Positions 25,579 through 34,601 are shown, numbered from the stretch's first letter. The stretch is 64,000 nt of DNA from Hymenobacter cyanobacteriorum (GCF_022631375.1 NZ_JALBGC010000001.1:620001-684000); one strand, 5' to 3'. Notes: generated by a model from the letters alone, not told the origin. Translations and numbers: made by a program.

Positions 25579-26322
25579 CTACACCAAATCGCAGTACCAG
25601 AAACCCGCCGGGGCCGGGGCGGCGTCAGCGGTCGCCGGGGCGCAGTCGTAGTCGTCCGAATCGGCGGACTGGGGCGCGGGCGCAACGTATTGGCGGTGCA
25701 CGATTTCGCCCTTCTCGAAGGCAATGGGCTGGCTGAACAGCGGGCCATCGAAGACGAAGGTGTGGAACTCGCCGTTTTCGCCGCAGGGGTCGACGTGGGC
25801 GGGCAGGTCGCGCAGGAAATCCTCGTCGATAACCCGGCCCACGAAGCTGCGGTCGAGGTAGTGCTCGTTCACGCAGGTGGTGATGGTTTTGAATCCCAAC
25901 CCGATAAACTCGCGGATGAGCTCGGCCGTGGGCACGCCCCAAAGCGGAAACACGGCTTTGAGGCCCACCTCGGCCAGCTTGGCTTCGCGGTACTGGCGCA
26001 GGTCTTCGAGGAAAATGTCGCCGAAGATGGACGCCGCGGCGCCGGCCGCCTGCAGCTCGCGCAGGGTGTCGCCCATTAGCTGCTCATAGGTAGCCATGGA
26101 TGGCATTTCGGGCAGCAGCAGCTGGCGGCAGGGCAGCCCGAGGGCGGCGGCCTGCTGCTCGAGCAGCGCCGTGCGCACGCCGTGCATGGAGATGCGCTGG
26201 TAGGGCGTGCTCACGGTGGTGAGCAGGGTTTGGATGTCGTAGTGGCCGGCCTGCCGCACTTTGTAGAGCGCCAGGGCCGAGTCCTTGCCGCCGCTCCAGT
26301 TGAAAATAGTCTGTGGTTTCAT
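25579..26322 (-). CDS. Dph6-like ATP-pyrophosphatase
   Basis: 247 residues with the PP-loop motif SGGKDSALALYK (10-21) and the family blocks ISMHGVR, GDIFLEDLRQYREAK and FPLWG. It belongs to the Dph6/MJ0570 group (adenine nucleotide alpha hydrolase fold). In archaea and eukaryotes Dph6 amidates diphthine on EF2, but bacteria lack diphthamide, so the bacterial substrate is unknown. A low-complexity acidic C-terminal tail is present. The start MKPQTIFNWS is the family start. Confidence 0.8.
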   Translation of the reverse strand: MKPQTIFNWSGGKDSALALYKVRQAGHYDIQTLLTTVSTPYQRISMHGVRTALLEQQAAALGLPCRQLLLPEMPSMATYEQLMGDTLRELQAAGAAASIFGDIFLEDLRQYREAKLAEVGLKAVFPLWGVPTAELIREFIGLGFKTITTCVNEHYLDRSFVGRVIDEDFLRDLPAHVDPCGENGEFHTFVFDGPLFSQPIAFEKGEIVHRQYVAPAPQSADSDDYDCAPATADAAPAPAGFWYCDLV

Positions 26323-26392
26323 GCGCGGGCAAAGTAACGGCCCGCCCCGCGCTTGCCCGGCCGGCGCGGGCGGAAAGCGGGTGGCCAAGGCA

Positions 26393-26400
26393 TATTTTTG
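26393..26400 (+). promoter_or_regulatory. Promoter -7 box
   Basis: TATTTTTG, an exact TAnnTTTG match, 17 bases before the ATG at 26417, giving a very short leader. Confidence 0.55.
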
Positions 26401-26416
26401 GGCTTTCAACCCGCGC

Positions 26417-26833
26417 ATGGCTCCCCAATCCCAACCCGAAGAAGTGTACAGCATTCCGGCCACCTACCGGAAGATGGAAAACACGCACATCCTGTTCTGG
26501 CTCGTCAAGGACATTGCCTGGTGCATGGTGTGGAAGCCGCTGGGCCTGCTGATGGTGGCCCCCACCCTGGGCATCGCCCTCATCATTGCCTGGCGCACCC
26601 GCGCCTACCAGTCGGAGCTGGCCCACAACCTGGCCATCGTGTTCTGGATTACGGCCAACTCGTACTGGATGACCAGCGAGTTCTTCGGGTTCGATACCGC
26701 GCAGGTGCTGCCGCACGTCACCGGCAAGCACCTGGCGCTGGTGCCGTTTCTGATTGGGCTGGGCATTCTGGCCTATTATTACCTCGTGCAGAAACCCCGC
26801 GAAACAGCCGCAGAACAGGTAGCTACCCTATAA
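26417..26833 (+). CDS. Conserved membrane protein, unknown function
   Basis: 138 residues with three or four helices (about 35-60, 72-88, 108-128). The N-terminus is soluble (MAPQSQPEEVYSIPATYRKM). Conserved-looking motifs are HILFWLVKDIAWCM and ANSYWMTSEFFGFD. Similar proteins occur across Bacteroidota without a known role. The start is fixed by the promoter at 26393-26400. Confidence 0.7.
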   Translation: MAPQSQPEEVYSIPATYRKMENTHILFWLVKDIAWCMVWKPLGLLMVAPTLGIALIIAWRTRAYQSELAHNLAIVFWITANSYWMTSEFFGFDTAQVLPHVTGKHLALVPFLIGLGILAYYYLVQKPRETAAEQVATL

Positions 26834-26904
26834 GCAGCCGGCTGTTGAGGGAGGCATGGGCGTGCCGAAAGCAACCTTTCGCCGCCCGGGCCGAACAACC
26901 GGCC

Positions 26905-27663
26905 ATGCAATTTGCCATTATTACCCCCACCCACCAGCGGCGCGAGCTGCTGCCCGAAGCCGTGGCCAGCGTCCGGGCCAGCATCAATGCTCCGCTCGAT
27001 TTCTCGTTTGAGCACCTGATTTACGACAGCGGCTCGCGCGACGGCACGGCCGCCTACCTGCGCGAAGCCGCCGCCCAGCCCGGCCCGCCGCTGCGCCACT
27101 GGCACTCGCCCGGCCGCCAGCTGGCCGGCCCGGCCCGCAACCTGCTCGTGGCCGAAGCTGCCCCGGATGCCTGGGTAGTGCCGCTCGACGACGATGACTT
27201 TCTGTTGCAGCGCACGCTGTTTCACTACGGCACCCAAATCAAGGCCCACCCCGGCCGCCCCTGGTTCGTGGCCGATTTCCTGCGCGTAGACGAGCAGGGC
27301 CGCTACCTGCCCGGCGAGGACTACTACGCCTGGCAGTTCGATTCGCCCACGGCCATGCTGCAGGCCATTTTTCGGGCCGAGCATTTTCTGCAAGGCAACG
27401 TGTGCTACCAACGCGCTTTCTTCGAGGAAGTGGGCGGCTACGATACTGAGCTGCAAATGGCCGAAGACCTCGACCTCTACGTGCGCTTCCTGCTGGCCGG
27501 GCAGCTGCCGGTGCTGTGCCCGCACATCAGCCACCTGCACCGCTTCCACGCCCGCAACGTGAGCATCGGCGTGGACGCCGGCAAGCACAACGCCGACCTG
27601 CGGGTGATTTATAAGAAGTACGCCGCGCAGCTCAAGGCGCTGGGAGTAAGTGAGCCAGGCTAA
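26905..27663 (+). CDS. Family 2 glycosyltransferase
   Basis: 252 residues, GT-A fold: MQFAIITPTHQRRELLPEAV, then a DxD-type acidic motif WVVPLDDDDFLLQRT and EEVGGYDTELQMAEDLDLYVR, typical of GT2. It transfers a sugar from a nucleotide donor to an unknown acceptor, probably a surface glycan. There are no other glycan genes next to it, so it acts alone or in trans. Confidence 0.9.
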   Translation: MQFAIITPTHQRRELLPEAVASVRASINAPLDFSFEHLIYDSGSRDGTAAYLREAAAQPGPPLRHWHSPGRQLAGPARNLLVAEAAPDAWVVPLDDDDFLLQRTLFHYGTQIKAHPGRPWFVADFLRVDEQGRYLPGEDYYAWQFDSPTAMLQAIFRAEHFLQGNVCYQRAFFEEVGGYDTELQMAEDLDLYVRFLLAGQLPVLCPHISHLHRFHARNVSIGVDAGKHNADLRVIYKKYAAQLKALGVSEPG

Positions 27664-27682
27664 GCACAAGTCCCATTGCCAC

Positions 27683-27770
27683 GTCATGCTGAGCGTAGTC
27701 GAAGCATCTCTACTGCGATAGTAATTATTTACTTACACGGTAGAGATGCTTCGACTGCGCTCAGCATGAC
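27683..27770. repeat. Family-A palindromic repeat
   Basis: GTCATGCTGAGC...GAAGCATCTCTAC arm facing its complement around an AT-rich centre, 3' of the glycosyltransferase. Confidence 0.85.
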
Positions 27771-27816
27771 CTTTAGTTGCTTCAAAACCGCCACGTACTG
27801 CGCGTAGCTTCGCGGC

Positions 27817-28575
27817 GTGATGGAAAATGCCCTTACCAACCCCACCGACCACGACCCACGCGCCCGCGCCGAGCTGCGGCTGTGGCAGCGCCAGATGCAG
27901 CGCCCGCCCTCGCGGCTGAACCAGTTTGCGCGCCGCGTGCAGATTCGCCTCAACGCCCTGCTGCCCGAGCGGGTGCACCAGGCCATCACCACGGCCATCC
28001 GGCAGATGGTGCGCGGGGTGCTGTTTGGCTCGCAGTACACCACCAGCCAGCCACTGGCGGCCACGGCTTTCGCGCAGCGCGAAGCCGTGGCCCGCAACCA
28101 GATTCGCAACTACCGCACCATGGCCACCGCCGAAGGTGCCGTGACGGGGGCGGGCGGCTTTCTGCTGGGCCTGGCCGATTTCCCGCTGCTGATTGGCCTG
28201 AAAATTAAGCTACTCTTCGACTTGGCCGCTGCCTACGGCTACGACGTGCACGACTACACCGAGCGGCTCTACGTGCTGCACGTGTTCCAACTCGCCTTCA
28301 GCAGCCAGCACACCCGCAACCTCACCTACCAGCGCCTGGCCCACTGGGATGATTACCGCCTGACGCTGCCCCTCAACCCCGAGGAGTTCGACTGGCGCAC
28401 GTTTCAGCAGGAATACCGCGACTACATCGACCTGGCCAAAATGGCTCAGCTGCTGCCCTTTGTGGGAGCGGCCGTGGGCGCGGTGGCCAACTACAAGCTC
28501 ATCGAACAGCTCGGCGATACGGCTATGAACTGCTACCGCCTGCGCCACTTCGCGGCCGAAGCTGCAGCGGAATAA
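27817..28575 (+). CDS. EcsC family protein
   Basis: 252 residues matching EcsC: TAEGAVTGAGGFLLGLADFP followed by LLIGLKIKLLFDLAAAYGYD, and MAQLLPFVGAAVGAVANYKL. EcsC-type proteins are peripheral or integral membrane proteins linked to ABC transport and secretion in Bacillus, but their biochemical role is unknown. Two adjacent ATGs (27817, 27820) are both possible starts. Confidence 0.9.
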   Translation: MMENALTNPTDHDPRARAELRLWQRQMQRPPSRLNQFARRVQIRLNALLPERVHQAITTAIRQMVRGVLFGSQYTTSQPLAATAFAQREAVARNQIRNYRTMATAEGAVTGAGGFLLGLADFPLLIGLKIKLLFDLAAAYGYDVHDYTERLYVLHVFQLAFSSQHTRNLTYQRLAHWDDYRLTLPLNPEEFDWRTFQQEYRDYIDLAKMAQLLPFVGAAVGAVANYKLIEQLGDTAMNCYRLRHFAAEAAAE

Positions 28576-28715
28576 CCGGAGGCCGTGTCCGGCGGTTAAG
28601 CTCCGCAGTGCACAACCTGCCCTATGCTCCCTTACGTATCGTAAGAAACGCAGTATCGGCGCTTCATATTTCCCTCACACCCTCCTGCTTGCTTTGTTGC
28701 ACCATCTGCACTTTC

Positions 28716-30029
28716 ATGGCTGATAGCACCTCTCCTTCCGTCGATTACAACGCGCTGTTTCGGGCGCTGCCGGGCTCTTACCTGCTGCTGGCTCCCGATG
28801 GCACCGTGCTCGACAACTCCGACCAGCACGTGGCCGTGTCGCTGCTGCCGCGCGCGCAGGCGGTGGGGCGCAACATTTTCGAGGCCTACCCCTCGGCTCC
28901 GGAAAGCCAGCGCGACCTGCACGCCTCGCACGAGCAGGTGCGCCGCACCCTGCGCCCCGACACCATGCCGCTACTGCGCTACGACCTGGAGCGCCCCGCC
29001 GAGCTGGGCGGCGGCACCGAGGAGCGGTACTGGCAGCTCACCCACTACCCCATTCTGAACGCCGACGGCACGCTGCAATACATCCTGCAAATTCCGCAGG
29101 ACGTGACCGAGGCCCACCGCGCCTCGCAGGCCGCCGCTCAGGCGCAGCTAGCGCTGGACGAGGCCCAACAGCGCACCCAGTTTATTATGGAGAGCCTGCC
29201 CGTGCTGGTGTGGACCAACCGCCCCGACGGTACGCCCGACTACTTTAATAACCGCTGGCTGGAGTTCACGGGCAAAACCCAGGAGCAGATGCAGACCATC
29301 GACTGGAACGACATTACCCACCCCGACGACCGGCCCGGCCTGGTGCAGGCTTGGGCCAAAGCCTTGGCCGAGGGCAACCCCTTCCAATACGAATACCGCC
29401 TGCTGCGGCACGATGGGCAATACCGCTGGCTGCTCATCCGCAACGTGCCGCGCCGCGATGCGGCGGGCAACATCACCATGTGGGTGGGCGCGGCCAACGA
29501 CATCCACGAGCAGCGCCAGATGGTGCAGGAACTGTTGAACGCCAACGAGCAGCAAAACACGCTTTCGGAGCAGGCCTACCAACTATACCAACGCGCCGAA
29601 GGCCAGCGCGAAACCTACCAGAACCTGTTTCAGCAGGCCCCGGCTATTATTTGCATCCTGCGTGGGCCCGAGCACCGCTACGAGTTTGTGAACCCCATGT
29701 ACCAGCAGGTGTTTCCGCACCGGCAGCTGCTGGGGCTCACCGTGGCCGAAGCCTTGCCCGAACTGGTGCCCCAAGGCATTATCGGGCTGCTCGACCGCGT
29801 GTACGAAACCGGCGAAACCTTCTACGCCCAGGAGTTGCCCCTGCAGCTGGAGCGCGACGCCAGCCAGGAACTTCGCGACTCGTATTTCAATTTCTCCTAC
29901 CAGCAGTTCCAGGAAAACGGCCAGCCGGCCGGCATCATGGTGTTTGCCTTCGAAGTCACCGAGTTTGTGCGGGCCCGCCAGGCCCTTGAACACCTGCGCG
30001 ATACCGGCCCAATGCCGCCGCTGGCCTAG
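28716..30029 (+). CDS. PAS-only sensor protein, copy 1
   Basis: 437 residues with three PAS domains (about 10-130, 148-270, 312-425) joined by helical linkers. The middle one is a PAS_3/PAC type (HPDDRPGLVQAW ... EYRLLRHDGQYRWLL). There is no histidine kinase, GGDEF or other output domain, so it must signal through partners. It is followed by a CZB-like gene. The pair is duplicated at 30686-32415, with nearly identical linkers (MVQELL.ANEQQN.LSEQAY). The start MADSTSPSVDYNALF matches the copy-2 start. Confidence 0.85.
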   Translation: MADSTSPSVDYNALFRALPGSYLLLAPDGTVLDNSDQHVAVSLLPRAQAVGRNIFEAYPSAPESQRDLHASHEQVRRTLRPDTMPLLRYDLERPAELGGGTEERYWQLTHYPILNADGTLQYILQIPQDVTEAHRASQAAAQAQLALDEAQQRTQFIMESLPVLVWTNRPDGTPDYFNNRWLEFTGKTQEQMQTIDWNDITHPDDRPGLVQAWAKALAEGNPFQYEYRLLRHDGQYRWLLIRNVPRRDAAGNITMWVGAANDIHEQRQMVQELLNANEQQNTLSEQAYQLYQRAEGQRETYQNLFQQAPAIICILRGPEHRYEFVNPMYQQVFPHRQLLGLTVAEALPELVPQGIIGLLDRVYETGETFYAQELPLQLERDASQELRDSYFNFSYQQFQENGQPAGIMVFAFEVTEFVRARQALEHLRDTGPMPPLA

Positions 30030-30116
30030 CGGCGGGCAACCTTTGGCGCGGTTCGTGCCTCCTTCTTCTGCCAGCCCTGCGCGGCTGGCCATTCTTTCGC
30101 CCTCTTAGCCTCCCCT

Positions 30117-30476
30117 ATGCCGCTTACTTCGTTTGACTTTCAGCAGGCCCGCGTGAAGCAGGTGCTCTTTAAGTCGCGGCTGCGCTCGGTGCTCTACGGG
30201 GTGCGCGAGGCCGAAGCCAGCCTGTTTCAGCCCAACGAAAACCCATTGGGCCAGTGGATTCAGACCGCGCTGCACCCGCAGCACGGCACCCACCCCGAGG
30301 TGCGCGCCCTCGACCACACCGTGCGCCAGATGCTGAGCGCCGGCCAGGACCTCACCACCCGCTACCAGCGCGGCCAGATTGAAGAAGCCCGCACCGGCCT
30401 CGACAAAATTGACGCCTTCGCCAACCAGATTGAGGTTTTGCTGTTGAGCCTGGAGCGCGGCCTGGCCCTGGCGTAA
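30117..30476 (+). CDS. Zinc-ligand-less CZB-like protein, copy 1
   Basis: 119 residues, all helical. The layout matches the chemoreceptor zinc-binding (CZB) domain: ARVKQVLFKSRLRSVLYG, then NPLGQW, then a helix HPEVRALDHTVRQML. The usual ligands are replaced: His of HxxF/W by Q15, Cys of CxLGxW by N42, and both His of HxxxH by V69 and L73. So it keeps the fold but not the zinc site. It lies 87 bases after the PAS gene. Confidence 0.7.
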   Translation: MPLTSFDFQQARVKQVLFKSRLRSVLYGVREAEASLFQPNENPLGQWIQTALHPQHGTHPEVRALDHTVRQMLSAGQDLTTRYQRGQIEEARTGLDKIDAFANQIEVLLLSLERGLALA

Positions 30477-30504
30477 TAGCGCACGTTTGTCTTTCCGACA
30501 GTCT

Positions 30505-30569
30505 GTCATTCCGATGCAGGAGGAATCTGGGGAATAAATCAATTCAGATTCCTCCTGCGTCGGAATGAC
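30505..30569. repeat. Family-C palindromic repeat
   Basis: GTCATTCCGATGCAGGAGGA arm and its complement (one mismatch). It sits between the two PAS/CZB modules, 3' of CZB copy 1. Confidence 0.85.
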
Positions 30570-30685
30570 AAATGCCCATTTTCCGCGGCTTGCCTGAGTT
30601 GCGGAGCCGACACTACTTTTACGTTCCCACCCGCGGCCTGCGCCCGGCACGCCGCCCGTTTTGTGAGTTGTTATCTGCTTGATTC

Positions 30686-32011
30686 ATGACTGCTTTCGCT
30701 GCCCCCGTCGATTACCAGCAACTGTTTCATTCTCTGCCCGAAAACCTGCTGCTGATGGCGCCCGACGCTACCATCATCGACAATACCGACAACCACGTAG
30801 CCGCTTCGCTGAAGCCCCGCGCCGAGGTATTGGGCAAAACGCTGTTTGAGGCTTTCCCGTCGGTCGACCAGAACGAGGGCGACGTTATTTTCCAATCGCA
30901 CGAGCACGTGCGCCGCTTCCACGAGCCGCACACCATGCCGCTCATTCGCTACGACCTGGCCGTGCCGGCCGAGCGTGGCGGCGGCTTCGAGGAGATGTAC
31001 TGGCAGGCCACGCACTACCCCATTCTCGACGGGGCCGGCAACCTGCAGTTCATTCTGCAACGCACCCAAAACGTGACCGAGCAGCACCGCGCCGCCCTGC
31101 GCGCCGCCCAGGTGCAGGCCGACCTGGATGAATCGCAGGACCGCACCCGCTTCATCCTCGAAAACCTGCCCGTCTTCATCTGGACGGCTACGCCGGCCGG
31201 CGACCGCGACTATTTCAACTCGCGCTGGCTCAATTTTACGGGCAAGGAGCAGGCCACGCAAACCGGCCGGCAGTGGGCCACCAGCGTGCACGAGGAAGAC
31301 CGTGCCCGCGTGCTGGCCGCCTGGGAACAGTCGGTGAGCTCCGGCGAGCCCTACCAGGTCGAATACCGCCTGCGCCGCCACGATGGCCAGTACCGCTGGA
31401 TTCTGGTGCGCGCCGTGCCCCGCCGCAATGCCGACGGCGACATCAACATGTGGGTGGGCGCGGGCAGCGACATCCACGAGCAGCGCCAGATGGTGCAGGA
31501 GCTGCTGAGCGCCAACGAACAGCAGAACAGCCTCTCCGAACAGGCTTACCAGATGTACCAGCGCGCCGAAAGCCAGCGCGAAACCTACCAGACCCTGTTC
31601 ATACAGGCGCCGGCCATGACTGCCATTGCGCGCGGCCCCGAGCACCGCTTCGAGTTCGTGAACCCGGCCTATCAGCAGCTGTTTCCGCACCGCGAGCTGG
31701 TGGGGCACACGGTGGCCGAAGTGCTGCCCGAAATCAAAGACCAGGGCATCATCGACCTGCTCGACAACGTGTACCGCACCGGCGAAACCTTCCACGGCAA
31801 CGAGATGAAAATGCAGCTGGAGCGCGACGCCAGCGGCACGCTCAAGGATTCGTACTTCAACTTCGTGTACCAACAGTTCCGTGAGAGTGGCCAGCCGGCC
31901 GGCGTCATGGTATTTGCCTTTGAAGTAACCGGGCTGGTACGCGCCCGCCAGGCCCTCGAAAAAGTGCGCGATGCCTCCGCACAGGCCCTCGATGATGCGG
32001 CCACTGCCTAA
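30686..32011 (+). CDS. PAS-only sensor protein, copy 2
   Basis: 441 residues, co-linear with copy 1: the same three PAS domains and the same lack of an output domain. Residues diverge most in PAS1 and in the substrate pocket of PAS3, while the linkers are almost unchanged. This suggests duplication followed by change in ligand or signal specificity. MTAFAAPVDYQQLFHSLPEN aligns with the copy-1 start. Confidence 0.85.
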   Translation: MTAFAAPVDYQQLFHSLPENLLLMAPDATIIDNTDNHVAASLKPRAEVLGKTLFEAFPSVDQNEGDVIFQSHEHVRRFHEPHTMPLIRYDLAVPAERGGGFEEMYWQATHYPILDGAGNLQFILQRTQNVTEQHRAALRAAQVQADLDESQDRTRFILENLPVFIWTATPAGDRDYFNSRWLNFTGKEQATQTGRQWATSVHEEDRARVLAAWEQSVSSGEPYQVEYRLRRHDGQYRWILVRAVPRRNADGDINMWVGAGSDIHEQRQMVQELLSANEQQNSLSEQAYQMYQRAESQRETYQTLFIQAPAMTAIARGPEHRFEFVNPAYQQLFPHRELVGHTVAEVLPEIKDQGIIDLLDNVYRTGETFHGNEMKMQLERDASGTLKDSYFNFVYQQFRESGQPAGVMVFAFEVTGLVRARQALEKVRDASAQALDDAATA

Positions 32012-32019
32012 AAACGGCG

Positions 32020-32027
32020 TATCTTTG
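32020..32027 (+). promoter_or_regulatory. Promoter -7 box of CZB copy 2
   Basis: TATCTTTG, exact TAnnTTTG, 34 bases before the ATG. CZB copy 2 can therefore be expressed independently of its PAS gene. Confidence 0.55.
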
Positions 32028-32061
32028 CAGTCAATTTCCGCACGTATTTCATCGCTCCGGC

Positions 32062-32415
32062 ATGGCCCTCTCTTCTTTCGACTTTCAGCAGGCCCGCGTG
32101 AAGCAGGTACTCTTTAAGTCGCGGCTGCGCTCGGTGCTCTACGGCGTCCGAGAAGCCGAACCTACCCTGTTTTCTTACGCCGACAACGCCCTGGGCCAGT
32201 GGATTCAGACCTCGCTGCGGCCCGAGCTGGGCAACCTGCCCGCCGTGCACGAGCTGGAACGCACCGTGCAACAGATGCTGCGCACCGGCCAGGACCTGGC
32301 CACCCGCTACCAGCGCGGCCAGATTGAGGAAGCCCGCACCGGCCTCGACCAGATTAACACCTACGCCGACCAGATTGAGGCGCAACTGGTGAACCTGGAA
32401 ACCAGCGCGCATTAG
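32062..32415 (+). CDS. Zinc-ligand-less CZB-like protein, copy 2
   Basis: 117 residues, very close to copy 1 in the first 30 codons even at DNA level. It has the same substitutions at all four predicted zinc positions (Q15, N42, and no HxxxH). The C-terminal helix GQIEEARTGLDQINTYADQI is shared. A terminator follows, so the duplicated module ends here. Confidence 0.7.
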   Translation: MALSSFDFQQARVKQVLFKSRLRSVLYGVREAEPTLFSYADNALGQWIQTSLRPELGNLPAVHELERTVQQMLRTGQDLATRYQRGQIEEARTGLDQINTYADQIEAQLVNLETSAH

Positions 32416-32437
32416 CCCTGGAGGCATACTTATTTGA

Positions 32438-32471
32438 GCAAAAAAGGCAGCCGTTGGGCTGCCTTTTTTGC
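32438..32471. terminator. Terminator of the PAS-CZB region
   Basis: GCAAAAAAGGCAGCC, 4-base loop, perfect complement ending in a T run; works in both directions between the convergent CZB and LLM genes. Confidence 0.9.
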
Positions 32472-32497
32472 TTTTGAAGCGGTTGGTCAACCACTGC

Positions 32498-33550
32498 CTA
32501 CGCCAGCATCGCTTCCCGCTCGGCCGCCACCGGCGCAAGCTCAAACGCTTCGGCCAGCAGCTCGTAGGAGCGCACCCGGTCTTCGAAGCTGGCGGTGATG
32601 GTGACGGCCGTGATTTCATCGACGCCATACTCGGCGGCCATTTCGGTGAGCTGGGCGTGCACCTGGGCGGGCGTGCCGCTCACCACGCGGTTGCGGTTGA
32701 AGGCCAGATGGGCGCGGTCCTCGGGCGTGAATTGGTAGCCAGCAACTTCGGCCGCGGTGGGGAACGTGCCCCGCTCGCCCTTGCCGAAGCGCAGCAGCAT
32801 GAGGTCCATGGCGGCGCGCAGCTCCTGGGCTTTTTCCTCGGTTTCGGCGCACAGCAGGAACACGGCCACGCTGGCCAGCGGCTCGGTCAGCTCGCGGCTC
32901 GGCCGGAACCGCTCGCGGTACTGGCGCACCGCCGCCGGGCCGCCGTTGCCGTTGATGAACTGCGCGAACGAAAACGCCATGCCCAGGTGCGCGGCAAACA
33001 GGCCGCTCTGGCCGCTGGAGCTGAGCAGCCACAGCTCCGGGGTGGTGGCCGCCTGCGGGGCCGCCATCACCCGCTCGTGGATGGTATCGGGCACTTTGTC
33101 GTCGCGCAGGTAGGCCTGCAGGTCCATCAGCTGCTCCACAAAATCCTGTTCGCTGAAGGTGTTGCTGGGGTTGAGGGCGTGGGCCGTGAGGCGGTCGCCG
33201 CCGGGGGCGCGGCCCATGCCCAGGTCGATGCGGCCGGGAAACAGCGCTTCGAGCAGGCGGAAGTTTTCGGCCACTTTCAGGGCCGAGTAGTGGGGCAGCA
33301 TCACGCCGCCCGAGCCCAGGCGAATGCGCTGCGTCTGGCTGCCGAGGTGGGCAATGAGGACTTCCGGCGTCGAGCCGGCCAGCGTGTGGGTGTTGTGGTG
33401 CTCGCTCACCCAGAACCGGGTGTAGCCGAGGCGGTCGGCCAGCTTGGCCAGCTGCACGGTTTCGAGCAGGGCCTCGCGAGCGGTGCTGCCGGGCCGGATG
33501 GGCGACTGGTCGAGGACGTTGAGGCGAAGTTTGGGGGCGGAAGCAGACAT
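32498..33550 (-). CDS. LLM class flavin-dependent oxidoreductase
   Basis: 350 residues, luciferase-like TIM barrel: LNVLDQSPIRPGSTAREALL, FWVSEHHNTHTLAGSTPEVL, RIRLGSGGVMLPHYSALKVA, MGRAPGGDRLTAHAL. It matches the MsnO8/YhbW group that uses FMNH2 or F420-like flavin chemistry; the substrate is unknown. The start MSASAPKLRLNVLDQ is the family start; the long upstream frame is non-coding. Confidence 0.9.
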   Translation of the reverse strand: MSASAPKLRLNVLDQSPIRPGSTAREALLETVQLAKLADRLGYTRFWVSEHHNTHTLAGSTPEVLIAHLGSQTQRIRLGSGGVMLPHYSALKVAENFRLLEALFPGRIDLGMGRAPGGDRLTAHALNPSNTFSEQDFVEQLMDLQAYLRDDKVPDTIHERVMAAPQAATTPELWLLSSSGQSGLFAAHLGMAFSFAQFINGNGGPAAVRQYRERFRPSRELTEPLASVAVFLLCAETEEKAQELRAAMDLMLLRFGKGERGTFPTAAEVAGYQFTPEDRAHLAFNRNRVVSGTPAQVHAQLTEMAAEYGVDEITAVTITASFEDRVRSYELLAEAFELAPVAAEREAMLA

Positions 33551-33749
33551 AAGGAAGGAGCTGGCACGGGAGCCCAGATGGGCTCGTGCGGTGAAAAAGC
33601 TAGTACGCGGCTTGCGGATATTCCGCCACCGGTTGACGGAGCTAAACCGCCAGTTGCCCCATCCGGTTCGAGGCCGCCTGGCCGGAGCCCCAATGAACAA
33701 TTGCCCGCTCGGCTGTTAAGGGCCGAACCAATTGCTACTCCTCCCAACC

Positions 33750-34463
33750 ATGAGCGACCAGAATTTTGTGAACCTCCCGGTGGCCGACGGCACCGAAATG
33801 CGCGCCTACGTGGCCTTCCCCAGCGCCACCGGCCCCGTGCCGGGCATTATCCTGCTGCAGGAGGCCTTCGGCGTGAACCACCACATCCGCAGCGTGGCCG
33901 ACCGGCTGGCGGCCGCCGGCTACGCCGTAGTGGCGCCCGAGCTGTTCCACCGCACCACCGCGCCGGGCCTGGAAATCGCCTACGCCAACTTCGGCACCGA
34001 GGCCATGCCGCACTACAGTGCCATCAACAACGCCGACCTGACGGCCGATTTGCAGGCCGCCCACGCCTGGCTCTCGGCCCAGCCGCTGGTGAAAGCCGAT
34101 AAAATCGGCAGCATCGGCTTTTGCCTGGGCGGACGCGTGTCGTTTCTGGCCAATGCGGTGCTGCCGCTGGCGGCAGCAGTGTCGTATTACGGCGGTGGCA
34201 CTCATACCATCGCCGACCGGGCGAAGGACCTGCACGCGCCGCACCTGTTTTTCTGGGGCGGCCTCGATGCGCACATCGGCAAAGAGCACATTGCCCAGGT
34301 TATCGAAGCCGTGGAAGCCGCTCAGAAACCGTACATCAATACCGTCATCTCCTACGCCGACCACGGCTTCAACTGCGATGAGCGGCCCAGCTACCACCCC
34401 GAAGCAGCTAAGGAAGCCTGGGCGCTGACGCTGGCGTTTTTTGGCGAGAAGCTGGGGGTGTAG
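33750..34463 (+). CDS. Dienelactone hydrolase family protein
   Basis: 237 residues, alpha/beta hydrolase. Nucleophile motif IGFCLGGR (Cys in place of Ser, as in dienelactone hydrolase) and the His of the ADHGFNCDE region. In classical pathways it opens dienelactone to maleylacetate, but no aromatic-degradation genes are nearby, so a general carboxymethylenebutenolidase-like role is all that can be said. Confidence 0.9.
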   Translation: MSDQNFVNLPVADGTEMRAYVAFPSATGPVPGIILLQEAFGVNHHIRSVADRLAAAGYAVVAPELFHRTTAPGLEIAYANFGTEAMPHYSAINNADLTADLQAAHAWLSAQPLVKADKIGSIGFCLGGRVSFLANAVLPLAAAVSYYGGGTHTIADRAKDLHAPHLFFWGGLDAHIGKEHIAQVIEAVEAAQKPYINTVISYADHGFNCDERPSYHPEAAKEAWALTLAFFGEKLGV

Positions 34464-34483
34464 CTCTGCCAGAAGGAGACGAT

Positions 34484-34581
34484 AGAACGTCATGTTGAGC
34501 TTGTCGAAGCATCTCTACCGCGCAACTAATTAATTTTAGTATGGCGGTAGAGATGCTTCGACAAGCTCAACATGACGTTCT
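34484..34581. repeat. Family-A palindromic repeat
   Basis: Near-perfect arms of about 38 bp (AGAACGTCATGTTGAGCTTG, then TCGAAGCATCTCTACCGC) and a T run at its right end. It lies between convergent genes, so it can terminate both. Confidence 0.9.
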
Positions 34582-34601
34582 TTTTTGTTTCTACCCATCA
34601 G

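Noticed and set aside
33750..34463. Aromatic degradation cluster, from the dienelactone hydrolase and FAH-family genes
   Set aside because: The two genes are 23 kb apart and no ring-cleavage or other pathway genes are present.
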